DNA of 64,000 bases from Chitinibacter sp. GC72 (GTDB lineage: Bacteria > Pseudomonadota > Gammaproteobacteria > Burkholderiales > Chitinibacteraceae), in the NCBI RefSeq assembly GCF_009760905.1, contig NZ_VIRW01000005.1, forward strand, positions 1 to 64,000, written 5' to 3'. Shown here one piece after another: positions 43,979-53,372 of this stretch (within the stretch, counting starts at the first letter, position 1; each line of letters opens with the position of its first letter). The notes beneath the pieces were generated by a model. That model did not search any database and was not told where the DNA came from. It saw only the letters and a list, made by a program, of their open reading frames with translations. The position numbers and the translations under genes are program-made.

Positions 43979-45444
43979 GACTCAACCCAGTGACCGCGAT
44001 CGATGGTTATAAAGTCGATCACCGCCGTCAGTATCCGGATAACACCGAAATCATTTTCAGCAACCTCACCGCGCGCACCACGCGCCGTGATTACACCGAT
44101 GAAATGGTGTTTTTTGGCCTGCAGCACTTTGCAAAAGATTTTCTGATCGAGAGCTGGAATAAAGATTTTTTCCAGCAACCCAAAGATGAAGTGATTCGCC
44201 GCTTTGCGCGCCGGATTAATAATTATCTGGGCCCGAATAATGTCGGCACGCAGCACATTGCCGACCTGCACGACTTGGGCTACTTGCCGATCAAGATTAT
44301 GGCCTTGCCCGAAGGCACGGTTTACCCAGTGCGCGTGCCGTGCTTGGTGATTTACAACACCGACGAGCGTTTTTTCTGGCTAACTAATTATCTGGAAACG
44401 ATTCTATCGACCAATATCTGGGGTATGTGCACCAGTGCCACTACAGCACACGAGTACAAGAAGATACTCACCCAATATGCCTTGGAAACCGACGGCAGCA
44501 CCGAGTTTGTAAATTGGCAGGGCCACGATTTTAGTTTTCGCGGCATGTTTGGCGCCGAAGCGGCGATGATGAGCGGCGCAGCGCACTTGCTCAGTTTCAC
44601 CGGCACCGACACGATTCCGGCGATTGATTTTCTGGAAGACTACTACGGCGCCAATAGCGATCTGGAGCTGGTCGGTGGCAGCGTGGCGGCGACCGAGCAC
44701 TCGGTGATGTGTGCGGGCGGCATGGATAACGAGCTAGAAACTTTCCGTCGCTTGATCGAAGACATTTACCCAGCTGGGATTGTCAGTATCGTGAGCGATT
44801 CTTGGGATTTCTGGCAGGTAATGACCGACTTTACCGTGCGCCTGAAAGACAAAATCTTGGCGCGCAACGGCAAAGTGGTGTTCCGCCCCGATTCGGGCGA
44901 CCCAGTCAAAGTGATTTGCGGCGATGCGGATGCGCCCGTCGGTAGCCCTGAATACAAAGGCGCAGTGGAGTGCCTGTGGGACGTGTTTGGCGGCAGCACG
45001 AGCAGTAAAGGTTATAAATTACTCGATGCGCACGTTGGAGTGATTTATGGCGATTCGATCACGTTTGAGCGGGCGCGGGCGATTTGCGCTGGCTTAAAAG
45101 CCAAAGGCTTTGCCTCGACCAATATCGTGTTTGGTATCGGTAGCTATACCTACCAATACGTGACGCGTGATACCGATGGTTTTGCGGTGAAAGCAACATT
45201 TGCCAAAGTGGCGGGCCAAGATCGTGAGATCTTCAAAGCACCAAAAACCGGCGACGGCACCAAAAATTCAGCCAAGGGCTTGGTGGCAGTGTACAAAAAT
45301 GCTGAAGGTAAGCTGTATCTGAAAGATCAAGCCACTTGGGATGAAGTGAATCAGTGCGAATTTATCCCAGTGTTTGAAAATGGCCGCTTGCTCAATGAAA
45401 CCACGCTGGCTCAAGTGCGTGCCCGACTGGCGGCGACATTGTAA
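43975..45444 (+). CDS. nadV: Nicotinamide phosphoribosyltransferase NadV
   Basis: A 489-residue NAMPT-type enzyme that joins nicotinamide and PRPP to nicotinamide mononucleotide, a one-step NAD salvage route. It starts NPVTAIDGYKVDHRRQYP; the active-site part includes FRGMFGAEAAMMSGAAHLLSF and TDTIPAIDFLEDYYG as family patterns, then VSDSWDFWQV, RPDSGDP and GIGSYTYQYVTRDT. The length fits bacterial NadV and human NAMPT (about 490). It is the second gene of the NrtR-controlled operon and is followed by a good terminator. Confidence 0.94.
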   Translation: MRLNPVTAIDGYKVDHRRQYPDNTEIIFSNLTARTTRRDYTDEMVFFGLQHFAKDFLIESWNKDFFQQPKDEVIRRFARRINNYLGPNNVGTQHIADLHDLGYLPIKIMALPEGTVYPVRVPCLVIYNTDERFFWLTNYLETILSTNIWGMCTSATTAHEYKKILTQYALETDGSTEFVNWQGHDFSFRGMFGAEAAMMSGAAHLLSFTGTDTIPAIDFLEDYYGANSDLELVGGSVAATEHSVMCAGGMDNELETFRRLIEDIYPAGIVSIVSDSWDFWQVMTDFTVRLKDKILARNGKVVFRPDSGDPVKVICGDADAPVGSPEYKGAVECLWDVFGGSTSSKGYKLLDAHVGVIYGDSITFERARAICAGLKAKGFASTNIVFGIGSYTYQYVTRDTDGFAVKATFAKVAGQDREIFKAPKTGDGTKNSAKGLVAVYKNAEGKLYLKDQATWDEVNQCEFIPVFENGRLLNETTLAQVRARLAATL

Positions 45445-45466
45445 GTTGATCCATGCTGGACAATGC

Positions 45467-45493
45467 AAAAGCCCTGCTTTTCAGGGCTTTTTG
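45467..45493 (+). terminator. Terminator of prs-nadV
   Basis: Stem AAAAGCCCTG / CAGGGCTTTT with a five-base loop, then TTG. Confidence 0.88.
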
Positions 45494-45495
45494 TT

Positions 45496-45544
45496 GGGTA
45501 TAGCCTTGTAGGTAAGATTCTAATTGGGTTGTGGCAATATACAT
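45496..45544. repeat. 49-bp intergenic repeat, copy 8
   Basis: Left end GGGTATAGCC, core TTGTAGGTAA and ATTGGG; right end TATACAT instead of TATACCC. It lies between the nadV and acs terminators. Confidence 0.8.
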
Positions 45545-45565
45545 GATGGTGTATTTCAATTAGGC

Positions 45566-45600
45566 AAAAAAATACCCGCCATCCTGAGGATGGCGGGTAA
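45566..45600 (-). terminator. Terminator of acs
   Basis: On the minus strand: perfect 12-bp stem TACCCGCCATCC with its complement, three-base loop, then seven T; about 60 bases past the acs stop. Confidence 0.92.
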
Positions 45601-45658
45601 AGATACTGTGGTTTAACAGTACAAGCGTAATTGTGGTGCGGCTTGATTCGCGTACCGA

Positions 45659-47629
45659 TTAGATTGCGGATTGACGCAATTGCTCCAGAATCGCCGGGTT
45701 TTCCAAAGTAGAAGTATCCGCAGTGATTTCCAGGCCTTTAGCGATGTCACGCAACAGGCGACGCATGATCTTGCCTGAGCGAGTTTTTGGCAGATTGTCG
45801 CCAAAACGGATCTCGTCTGGCTGTGCGATCTTACCGATTTCGTGCGCTACCCATTCACGCAGCTCTTTGGCGATGCGTTTGGCTTCATCGCCTTCTGGGC
45901 GCGCGCCTTTCAGTACCACGTAGGCAACAACTGATTCGCCTTTGATATCGTGTGGTTTACCCACGACAGCGGCTTCAGCAACCAGTGGGTTGGCGACCAG
46001 CGCAGACTCGATTTCCATCGTGCCAAGGCGGTGGCCTGATACGTTTAATACGTCGTCGATCCGGCCCATGATCCAGATGTAGCCATTCTCGTCGCGGTGC
46101 GCAGAGTCGCCAGCCAGATACAATTTGCCGTTGTAGTCGTCCGGGAAGTAGGTTTTCTTGAAGCGATCTGCATCGCCCCAGATATTGCGTACCATTGATG
46201 GCCAAGGTTTGCTCACCACGAGGAAGCCGCCTTTGCCCAGATCAACTTGCGCGCCAGATTCATCCACGATGTCGGCCATAATGCCTGGGATTGGCAAGGT
46301 GCAAGAGCCTGGTTTGGTCGCAACTGCGCCTGGCAGTGGGGCGATCATATTGCAGCCCGTTTCAGTTTGCCACCAAGTATCCACGATTGGGCAACGGCTG
46401 CCACCGACTACTTCGTAGTACCACATCCAAGCTTCTGGGTTGATCGGCTCACCCACGGTGCCCAATAGGCGCAGGGACGACAGATCATATTTCTTCGGCA
46501 AATCGCCACCGAGTTTGATCAATGAACGGATCGCAGTTGGCGCGGTGTAGAACGTGGTGACTTCGTGTTTTTCAATCATTTGCCAGAAGCGTGATGCATC
46601 CGGGTATGTTGGTACGCCTTCAAATACGACTTGTGTTGCACCAATGCCCAGCGGGCCGTAGGCGATGTAAGAGTGGCCAGTAATCCAGCCCACGTCGGCC
46701 GTGCACCAGTACACATCTGATTCTTTGTAATCGAATACCCATTTCATCGTCACTTGCGTGCCGAGCAGATAGCCCGCTGATGAGTGCTGGATGCCTTTTG
46801 GCTTACCGGTAGAGCCTGAGGTGTAGAGAATGAACAGTGGGTGTTCAGCTTCAACCCATTCTGGCTCGCACGTGTCGGCCTGATCTTTCACCAGCTTGTG
46901 CCACCAGATATTGCGCTCTTCGTTCCAGTGTTCTGGCTTAGTGCTAGTGCGTTGGAACACCACTACTTTTGATACTGACTCGCAACCACCCAAGCCCAAG
47001 GCTTCGTCGGTGATTGATTTCAGTGGCGTCGCTTTGCCGCCACGCACTGTTTCATTGGCCGTGATCACCACTTTGGCTTGTGCATCCTGAATACGATCGC
47101 GCAGCGCGCCGGCAGAGAAGCCGCCGAATACCACCGAGTGAATCGCACCGATACGCGCACACGCTTGCATCGCCACTACGGCTTCAATCGTGTGTGGCAT
47201 GTAGATCACCACGCGATCGCCTTTGCTCACGCCCAAAGATTTCAGGCCATTGGCAAACTGACACACGCGGTGGTACAGCTCGCGGTAGGTGATGCGGGTG
47301 ACCGAGCCGTCGTCGGCTTCGAAAATAATTGCTACTTTATTGGCTTTGGTTTCCAGATGGCGGTCGATACAGTTGTATGACACATTCATCACGCCATCTT
47401 CAAACCATTTGTAGAACGGCGCGTTATCGCTGTTCAGAATCTTGGTGAAGGGTTTTTTCCAGTCGAGCATGGACTTGGCCAGATCGCCCCAGAAGCCTTC
47501 ATAGTCGTTGTTCGCTTTTTCGCACAGCGCGTTGTAGCCTTCCATGCCGGAAACGGTGGCGTTGACGCGGAAATCATCCGATGGCGGAAATGAACGGGTT
47601 TCTTTCAAAACAGAATCGATACCACTCAT
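45659..47629 (-). CDS. acs: Acetyl-CoA synthetase
   Basis: A 656-residue AMP-forming enzyme that activates acetate. The P-loop is [13 protein letters not shown], the adenylate motif is WWQTETG, and the hinge and catalytic-lysine motif is [11 protein letters not shown] with Lys620, the site acetylated by Pat-type enzymes for control. The length is usual. The ATG at 47629 follows GGAGTACACAGC. It lies downstream of the ActP module of the same strand (exonuclease, DUF294 protein, ActP, YjcH), which suggests a common acetate regulon although its own promoter gap is 143 bases. Confidence 0.96.
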   Translation of the reverse strand: MSGIDSVLKETRSFPPSDDFRVNATVSGMEGYNALCEKANNDYEGFWGDLAKSMLDWKKPFTKILNSDNAPFYKWFEDGVMNVSYNCIDRHLETKANKVAIIFEADDGSVTRITYRELYHRVCQFANGLKSLGVSKGDRVVIYMPHTIEAVVAMQACARIGAIHSVVFGGFSAGALRDRIQDAQAKVVITANETVRGGKATPLKSITDEALGLGGCESVSKVVVFQRTSTKPEHWNEERNIWWHKLVKDQADTCEPEWVEAEHPLFILYTSGSTGKPKGIQHSSAGYLLGTQVTMKWVFDYKESDVYWCTADVGWITGHSYIAYGPLGIGATQVVFEGVPTYPDASRFWQMIEKHEVTTFYTAPTAIRSLIKLGGDLPKKYDLSSLRLLGTVGEPINPEAWMWYYEVVGGSRCPIVDTWWQTETGCNMIAPLPGAVATKPGSCTLPIPGIMADIVDESGAQVDLGKGGFLVVSKPWPSMVRNIWGDADRFKKTYFPDDYNGKLYLAGDSAHRDENGYIWIMGRIDDVLNVSGHRLGTMEIESALVANPLVAEAAVVGKPHDIKGESVVAYVVLKGARPEGDEAKRIAKELREWVAHEIGKIAQPDEIRFGDNLPKTRSGKIMRRLLRDIAKGLEITADTSTLENPAILEQLRQSAI

Positions 47630-47772
47630 GCTGTGTACTCCTGCAAGCCAAGTTGAAAAACAGTTGGTGAAAATTGGTACCATGACTGTATGCCCGCGCC
47701 AAAATCAAAGCTAATTGTCTTTTCTGATGTGGCAAATCAATCTGGCTGATGCGAGGTGTAAGTGCCTGTAAA

Positions 47773-48420
47773 TTAAGTCATATTAGGGTTTTTACTTAGC
47801 TTTAGGAAGATCATCGCGGCCATCAGCGCGTCATTCAGTGGGTCGTGCCGTGCCAGCGCGGGCAGATCCAGTGTGTGCAAAATCCGCTCCAGCCGCAGAT
47901 CCACTTCCGGGTTATAGGCGCTCACCATGCGGTCGTAATACAGGCCGGAGACATCAATGGCGCGGTTGGGCAAGGCCATTCCCAGCCATGGTTTGAGCTG
48001 GCGATTGATCACTGCCAGATCAAATTCGAGGTAGTAGCCAATGATCGGGCGCGAACCGATAAAGTGCAGCAGCTGGCTTAGCGCATCTTCCATCGCCAGC
48101 CCTTGCGCCACGTCCTGTGCGCGCAAGCCGTGGATGGGAATGCTTTTAGGATCGAGCACGCCGCTGGGCTTGATCAATAGCGATAAAGCATTCGACAGGA
48201 CAATCCGTCTGCCCGAGATGCGTACGGCGGCGATGCTGATGATTTCGGCATTTCTGGGGTCAAGGCTGCTGGTTTCGCAATCGATGCTGACCCACTCCTG
48301 TGCCGGTTCGCTGGCCAATAGAAAATCAAATTCGGCTTTGAGTAGCCGGGATCTGAGCCAGCGTTGCCGCCAGTAGCGTAGCGAAAGCGGGCTTGGTGCC
48401 GGGATTGGGCGCTGGCTCAT
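47773..48420 (-). CDS. DEDDh 3'-5' exonuclease, module A
   Basis: A 215-residue exonuclease of the DNA polymerase III epsilon family. Exo I is VSIDCETSSLDP, Exo II covers IGYYLEFDLAVIN, and Exo III is ARHDPLNDALMAA with the catalytic His and Asp. It carries about 40 extra N-terminal residues. Genes of this kind travel with DUF294 proteins and ActP-type symporters in many proteobacteria, so a signalling or nucleotide-processing role is more likely than replication proofreading. Its start overlaps the DUF294 gene stop by ATGA. Confidence 0.88.
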   Translation of the reverse strand: MSQRPIPAPSPLSLRYWRQRWLRSRLLKAEFDFLLASEPAQEWVSIDCETSSLDPRNAEIISIAAVRISGRRIVLSNALSLLIKPSGVLDPKSIPIHGLRAQDVAQGLAMEDALSQLLHFIGSRPIIGYYLEFDLAVINRQLKPWLGMALPNRAIDVSGLYYDRMVSAYNPEVDLRLERILHTLDLPALARHDPLNDALMAAMIFLKLSKNPNMT

Positions 48421-50216
48421 AACTGATCCAGTTTGAAATGGTGGCGCAGCAAGGTACGAAATTGCTTAACAACGCCGAGGGCGTCTTTGAGTAGCTCGCG
48501 CTCCAGCGCTGTCAGTTGCGTCGGGTCGATCAGGTTCACTGCCTGCCGCCCGGCGGCTTGCGCCTGCAGACCGTATTTAAGCTGCAAGCCTTGCAAAAAG
48601 CTCAGGGTTTCAGCCAGATCCTGAGCAAGCGAATGGCTGATCACTGTGCCGCCACTTAACGCGGCCAGCCGCAGATAGCTATTGCGAGGCTCGATGCCAG
48701 CCTCCAGCGCCAGGCTGCGCAAGCCATGCGTGATCGGAAAAATCCCACCTTTTTTCAAGTCCAGCAGGTGATCGTCGGCATGGGTTAGCAGGCGGGAGAA
48801 CAGCCCTAGCGGGCTGGGAAACTGCTCTATTGCACGTGCAAAATGCGCCATAAAGGAGGTATTGCCATCTAGCCAGCGTTTTAAATGACTTTGCAGCTCA
48901 TACAGTAGGGTCGTATTTCCGGTGACTGCTGTGCCGTCGATCCAGATAGCCAGTTGCATCAATTGTTCGCTATCTGGGGAATAAGTCCAGGCGTCAATTT
49001 GCTGCTTAAAGCCGCTGACACTGAGCCGCCATGCCGGATTGCTGATCATGATCTGGCCGGGGCAGGGCGGGTAGCCCAATGCAAGCAAGGTGGCGTTAAA
49101 TTGCGCACACACGCTGGTCAGCTCGGGGTGCTCATAGCCATCGGCAATAATCAGCGCATTATCCTGATCGGTGCGCAAAATCTGCTCGCCGCGTCCTTCC
49201 GAGCCCAGCGCGAGCAGGCAGACCTGCTCCAGCATTCCTGCCGGTGCCAGCAGGGCAAATAGTTTGGCGAGCAGCTTTTGCCGCAGTTCGCCAATCAGCT
49301 CGGCAATCAGTGTTACTTTCATGCCGCTGTGCTGCAATAGCTGGATCAAGGGGGTGAATCGCGCTGAAACCTGCTTGAGTTCGTCGATGCTGCTGGCGCG
49401 TTCGATCTGCACGCCAAGGCTGTGCGGATTGTTGGCCAGGCAAGCGAGCAGATCCAGCTGCTCAAGTACGCCGCTGATTTCGCCATTTTGGGCGATCAGG
49501 ACCCGGTGAATGCCGTTGCGCATCATCAGGATCATGGCCTGATGCAGGGTGGCATCCGGCTCAACCGTATGTAGCCTGAAGCTGGCATGATCGGCTGCGC
49601 GTGTAGTTGCTGGTACAAGCCCCTGACTGACCAGCTGGCATAAATCGCTCTGGGTGAAAATACCGCAGCCTTGTGCCGTTTGGATCAGCACCGAGCTAAC
49701 GTGTCTGGCCTGCAGCATTTGTGCAGCATCGAGCACGCTGGCGTCGGCTGGCAGATAAAACACCGGGCTGGCGCAGGCGTCGCGCACGCGCGTTAGCATC
49801 AGCGTGGCCTGACTGAGCTGGTGCGGGCTGGGCGACAATTCGGCCATCCGGCGCGCAACATCCTGATAAAAATAGGCGGCAAAAGTGGTATTGCGCTGGC
49901 TCAGTTGCAAAATGGCTTCGCGCGGAATGCACCACAGCAGCGTATCTTCGCGGGCGCTGAAAGCGTGGGCGCAGCGGCCTTCCAGCAGCGCTTTGCCATC
50001 AAATAATTCGTGTTCGGCAATCGGCACATCGTGATCAACTCCGCCTGTCACCAGCCCTTTCATTACCACGTACAGCGCCAGCATCGGGCTGCCCGCCTCG
50101 ATGATCGTGCTGCCTGCGGCATGATATTCAATATCAATCTGCCGGATTAGCTCGCTGCGTTCAACCGGCGTGAGGGCATCGAAAGGTGGGTGGGAAAAAT
50201 CAAACGCGCCTGGCAT
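48417..50216 (-). CDS. cNMP-binding/CBS/nucleotidyltransferase (DUF294) protein, module A
   Basis: A 599-residue cytoplasmic protein. Domains in order are: cyclic-nucleotide-binding-like (about 15-130), two CBS motifs (about 150-275, HVSSVLIQTAQGCGIFT and NGIHRVLI), a GlnD-like nucleotidyltransferase (about 320-450; ALGSEGRGEQILRTDQDNAL has the G-S and D-x-D metal site) and a DUF294 C-terminal domain ending KLDQL. No substrate is known for the family. The start at 50216 has AGGAG; the frame begins 21 codons earlier. It overlaps the exonuclease gene. It stands between that gene and actP, so it may adjust symporter activity or expression. Confidence 0.9.
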   Translation of the reverse strand: MPGAFDFSHPPFDALTPVERSELIRQIDIEYHAAGSTIIEAGSPMLALYVVMKGLVTGGVDHDVPIAEHELFDGKALLEGRCAHAFSAREDTLLWCIPREAILQLSQRNTTFAAYFYQDVARRMAELSPSPHQLSQATLMLTRVRDACASPVFYLPADASVLDAAQMLQARHVSSVLIQTAQGCGIFTQSDLCQLVSQGLVPATTRAADHASFRLHTVEPDATLHQAMILMMRNGIHRVLIAQNGEISGVLEQLDLLACLANNPHSLGVQIERASSIDELKQVSARFTPLIQLLQHSGMKVTLIAELIGELRQKLLAKLFALLAPAGMLEQVCLLALGSEGRGEQILRTDQDNALIIADGYEHPELTSVCAQFNATLLALGYPPCPGQIMISNPAWRLSVSGFKQQIDAWTYSPDSEQLMQLAIWIDGTAVTGNTTLLYELQSHLKRWLDGNTSFMAHFARAIEQFPSPLGLFSRLLTHADDHLLDLKKGGIFPITHGLRSLALEAGIEPRNSYLRLAALSGGTVISHSLAQDLAETLSFLQGLQLKYGLQAQAAGRQAVNLIDPTQLTALERELLKDALGVVKQFRTLLRHHFKLDQL

Positions 50217-50260
50217 CGCCAACTCCTGCGGTGAAGTGAAGCAAGACAACACATAAAGAA

Positions 50261-50291
50261 GCGCCCCAGCGTGAATCACGAATGGGGCGCA
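50261..50291 (-). terminator. Weak terminator or processing hairpin after actP
   Basis: Perfect 8-bp stem GCGCCCCA / TGGGGCGC with an inner CGTGA/TCACG pairing; on the minus strand it is followed by TTCTTTAT rather than a clean T run. Confidence 0.5.
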
Positions 50292-50334
50292 GGTTTTATT
50301 GCAGGGTATATCGTTGTCAGTGCTTCAGCCAAAA

Positions 50335-50406
50335 GTTTTCATGCAAGGCGTCAAGCCGCAGGCAGTACAAGTAGTATGACAAGGCGCGACAACGAAGCAA
50401 GAAAAC
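50335..50406. repeat. 72-bp imperfect palindrome (REP-like)
   Basis: Outer arms GTTTTCATGC and GCAAGAAAAC, inner pieces CAAGGCG and GTCAAG, centre AGTACAAGTAGTATG. The look is that of REP-type palindromes with an AGTACAAGTAGTA centre seen in several proteobacteria. A half copy of the 49-bp repeat (GGGTATATCG at 50304) lies just to the left. Confidence 0.65.
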
Positions 50407-50423
50407 TATTGCCTTTCTACTGA

Positions 50424-52244
50424 TTAGTGTTCTGATGCGCCTTCTGCGCCAATACCCGTCATAGACCGGATAAACTGCGCTTTGAATTTGCCACGTTCCA
50501 GCTGAGCCTGGGCGCTGTTGTCTGTTACCGAGAACAACCAGGTAAAGAAGAACGCTGCGGTCATCGAGAATAGTGCCGGGTTTTTATAGGCAAACAACTC
50601 GGAGCCTTTGGCATGACCCAGTACATCCACCCACACTGTTGGCCCCAGAATAATCAGCACTACCGCAGAAATCAGGCCAATTGCGCCACCCCATACTGCG
50701 CCACGGGTGGTCAGATTTTTCCAGAACATCGACAGGATCAGCACCGGGAAGTTGGCCGACGCTGCAATCGAGAAGGCCAGACCGACCATAAAGGCGATAT
50801 TCTGTTTCTCGAAAATAATACCGAGCAGCATAGCGACGATGCCCAATGCAACGGTGGTCATTTTCGATACGCGAATCTCGTCGGCTTCATTGGCTTTGCC
50901 TTTCTTGATGACCGAAGCGTATAGATCGTGCGATACCGCCGAAGCGCCCGAAAGCGTCAAGCCAGCCACGACCGCCAGAATAGTGGCAAAGGCTACCGCA
51001 GAGATAAAGCCCAGGAACAAGTCGCCGCCTACTGCGGCCGACAAATGCACCGCTGCCATATTCGAGCCGCCAATCAGCGCGCCAGTGGCATCCTTGAACG
51101 CCGGATTGGTCGCAACCAGCACGATGGCGCCAAAGCCGATGATAAAGGTCAGGATGTAGAAGTAACCAATAAAGCCGGTGGCGTAGAACACCGATTTACG
51201 TGCTTCTTTGGCGTCCGATACGGTAAAGAAACGCATCAGGATGTGCGGCAGACCTGCCGTACCAAACATCAGCGCCAAACCGAGCGAAATGGCATCAATC
51301 GGGTTGGAAACCAGACCACCCGGCGCCATGATGTCCGATTTGGCCGCTTTGGCGGCGTTCTCGGCTGCGGTGGCTGCTGAGGCGAGCGCGGCTGAAGCGT
51401 CAGGCGCATTGGTGGCAACTGCAACTGCTGCCGCTTCCGAGGCTACCGCCGCTTTGGCTGCCAGCGCCTGAGCACCGGCCTGTTTAACTTCGACCGCTTG
51501 CTGGAATAGCGTTTCAAAGCTGAACCCGGCGTGCTTCATCACCATAAAGGCCATGAATGAAGCGCCAGACAGCAGCAGAATGGCCTTGATAATCTGCACC
51601 CATGTCGTCGCCAGCATACCGCCGAAGGTGACGTACAGAATCATCAGAATGCCGACCAGAATCACGGCGTAGGTGTAATCCAGACCGAACAGCAGCTGGA
51701 TCAGCTTGCCCGCGCCCACCATCTGGGCGATCAGGTACAGCGCTACCACGACCAGCGTGCCGGTTGCAGCAAAAACGCGCACCGGTGTTTGCGACAGGCG
51801 ATATGAGGCCACATCGGCAAAGGTGTATTTACCCAGGTTACGCAGGCGTTCGGCAACCATAAAGGTAATCACCGGCCAGCCGACCAGAAAGCCGATTGAA
51901 TAAATCAGGCCATCGTAACCGGTGGTGAAGACCATCGCCGAAATGCCGAGGAAAGACGCTGCCGACATATAGTCACCAGCAATCGCCAGGCCATTCTGAA
52001 AGCCGGTAATACCGCCACCAGCAGCATAAAAGTCTTTGGCCGAGCGCGTACGGCGCGCTGCCCAATACGTAATACCCAGTGTGAAGGCCACAAAAGCCAG
52101 AAACATCACAATCGCGTGAACATTCAGGCTGCGTTTTTCTACTGCACCTTCAATGGCACCCGCAGCCCAGCTTGGCATGCTGCTCATCAGCATGACTGCG
52201 GCAAATGTGCCCGCCAAACCTAATTTTTGGAGTAATGATTTCAT
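50424..52244 (-). CDS. actP: Cation/acetate symporter ActP
   Basis: A 606-residue sodium:solute symporter (SSS family) taking up acetate and other short monocarboxylates. It has a signal-like first helix ([19 protein letters not shown]), then thirteen or so membrane segments. [31 protein letters not shown] and [21 protein letters not shown] are family blocks. It is about 55 residues longer than E. coli ActP because of an Ala-rich insert at residues 255-303 (DNA 51336-51482) before the [12 protein letters not shown] segment. It overlaps yjcH by four bases. Confidence 0.95.
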   Translation of the reverse strand: MKSLLQKLGLAGTFAAVMLMSSMPSWAAGAIEGAVEKRSLNVHAIVMFLAFVAFTLGITYWAARRTRSAKDFYAAGGGITGFQNGLAIAGDYMSAASFLGISAMVFTTGYDGLIYSIGFLVGWPVITFMVAERLRNLGKYTFADVASYRLSQTPVRVFAATGTLVVVALYLIAQMVGAGKLIQLLFGLDYTYAVILVGILMILYVTFGGMLATTWVQIIKAILLLSGASFMAFMVMKHAGFSFETLFQQAVEVKQAGAQALAAKAAVASEAAAVAVATNAPDASAALASAATAAENAAKAAKSDIMAPGGLVSNPIDAISLGLALMFGTAGLPHILMRFFTVSDAKEARKSVFYATGFIGYFYILTFIIGFGAIVLVATNPAFKDATGALIGGSNMAAVHLSAAVGGDLFLGFISAVAFATILAVVAGLTLSGASAVSHDLYASVIKKGKANEADEIRVSKMTTVALGIVAMLLGIIFEKQNIAFMVGLAFSIAASANFPVLILSMFWKNLTTRGAVWGGAIGLISAVVLIILGPTVWVDVLGHAKGSELFAYKNPALFSMTAAFFFTWLFSVTDNSAQAQLERGKFKAQFIRSMTGIGAEGASEH

Positions 52245-52549
52245 TTTTTAGCGTCCTCAACGACTTCACGGGTCAGTTGGTCAAATTCGGTATTGGCGCG
52301 GCGCACATAAATACCGGTGAGGACAAAGGCCGAGATAATGACAAAAATGCCAACCGGGATGCCCCAAGTGGTGACGCCATTGCCAATCGGGGTGCCCAGT
52401 GTTGCAGGTGAAAAAGCGATGAGTAGAATAAAGCCGTAGTAAATCACCAGCATCGCGATGGTCAGCATCCAGGAAAACCTGGCGCGAGTGGCCACGAGGG
52501 CGTGAAATTTCGGATTATTCTGGACGCGTTCAATCATTGAATCATGCAT
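52241..52549 (-). CDS. yjcH: DUF485 membrane protein YjcH
   Basis: A 102-residue inner-membrane protein with two helices (about 28-50 and 63-85), the constant companion of ActP. The family start [21 protein letters not shown] and the end RRANTEFD are present. AGGAGAG precedes the ATG, and the stop overlaps the actP start (ATGA). It probably assists symporter assembly or activity; no direct function is known. Confidence 0.93.
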   Translation of the reverse strand: MHDSMIERVQNNPKFHALVATRARFSWMLTIAMLVIYYGFILLIAFSPATLGTPIGNGVTTWGIPVGIFVIISAFVLTGIYVRRANTEFDQLTREVVEDAKK

Positions 52550-52696
52550 GCGTACTCTCCTGTTGATTTGAATTTCTATATGCGGCTTTGTTCTAGCCCC
52601 TTTAATTTTTGTGAATACTGCCTAGCAAATCTAATCGTTTTTTCTGATGTAGGTAATCAGCTAGGATCAATTCGCTTTGTTTGATAGAGGATTGCA

Positions 52697-53371
52697 TCAC
52701 AGGCGTTTTGCCGATAGTTTTTGTAATTGATCTAGGGTTATAAATTGATCGCAGCTTTGCTTGATTTGAGATAGTAGTAATAGTGAGCAGCTGTATGCAT
52801 CAGCCAGTGCGTTATGCTGTTGGCCACTAGGCAGAGCATGTCGGTTTAGGCAGGCAGATAGCTGGAGTGTTTTATGATTGATGGGCAGTTGTCTAAAGTG
52901 AAGTCGCTGCCATTCGATTAACATCGTATCGAGAAATTTTAACTGGGCGGTACTGTCAAAGCACTTCTTGCATGCCATTTGTAAGAATTTCTGTTCTATT
53001 TCAGAATGATGTGCCACAAAAACATAGCTGCTATATTTTTCGAGTAGTTCGGTCATCACACTCGCGAGTTCGCGTGCCTCACGTAAATCACGATCATGTA
53101 AACCATGAAAAACAGCACTTTGTCCGACGCTGATTGGGCATTGAATCAAGCAATGCTCGGCTCTAGCAAGTTGAATCTCAAGTTGAATTACGGGTACCCA
53201 GCCTATGCTGACAATATGATCTTTCTTGGCATCAAAACCTGTGGTTTCGATATCAATGACCAGAAACTTCAGCTGAGAGGCGGGCGTTTGGGGGGGGATA
53301 GTGGCGTGTTGATTAAATGTTTGAACCAATCCATGGATTGGTTTTTTATAGAGTTTTAGCCAATCCCACAT
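52697..53371 (-). CDS. DEDDh 3'-5' exonuclease, module B
   Basis: A 224-residue exonuclease and distant paralogue of the module A enzyme. Exo I is LVIDIETTGFDAKKD, Exo II lies in VFVAHHSEIEQKFL and Exo III in QHNALADAYSCSLLL with His and Asp kept. It starts one base after the stop of the DUF294 gene. Base composition is AT-richer than in module A. Last gene of the module; no clear terminator follows. Confidence 0.86.
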   Translation of the reverse strand: MWDWLKLYKKPIHGLVQTFNQHATIPPQTPASQLKFLVIDIETTGFDAKKDHIVSIGWVPVIQLEIQLARAEHCLIQCPISVGQSAVFHGLHDRDLREARELASVMTELLEKYSSYVFVAHHSEIEQKFLQMACKKCFDSTAQLKFLDTMLIEWQRLHFRQLPINHKTLQLSACLNRHALPSGQQHNALADAYSCSLLLLSQIKQSCDQFITLDQLQKLSAKRL

Positions 53372-53372
53372 C

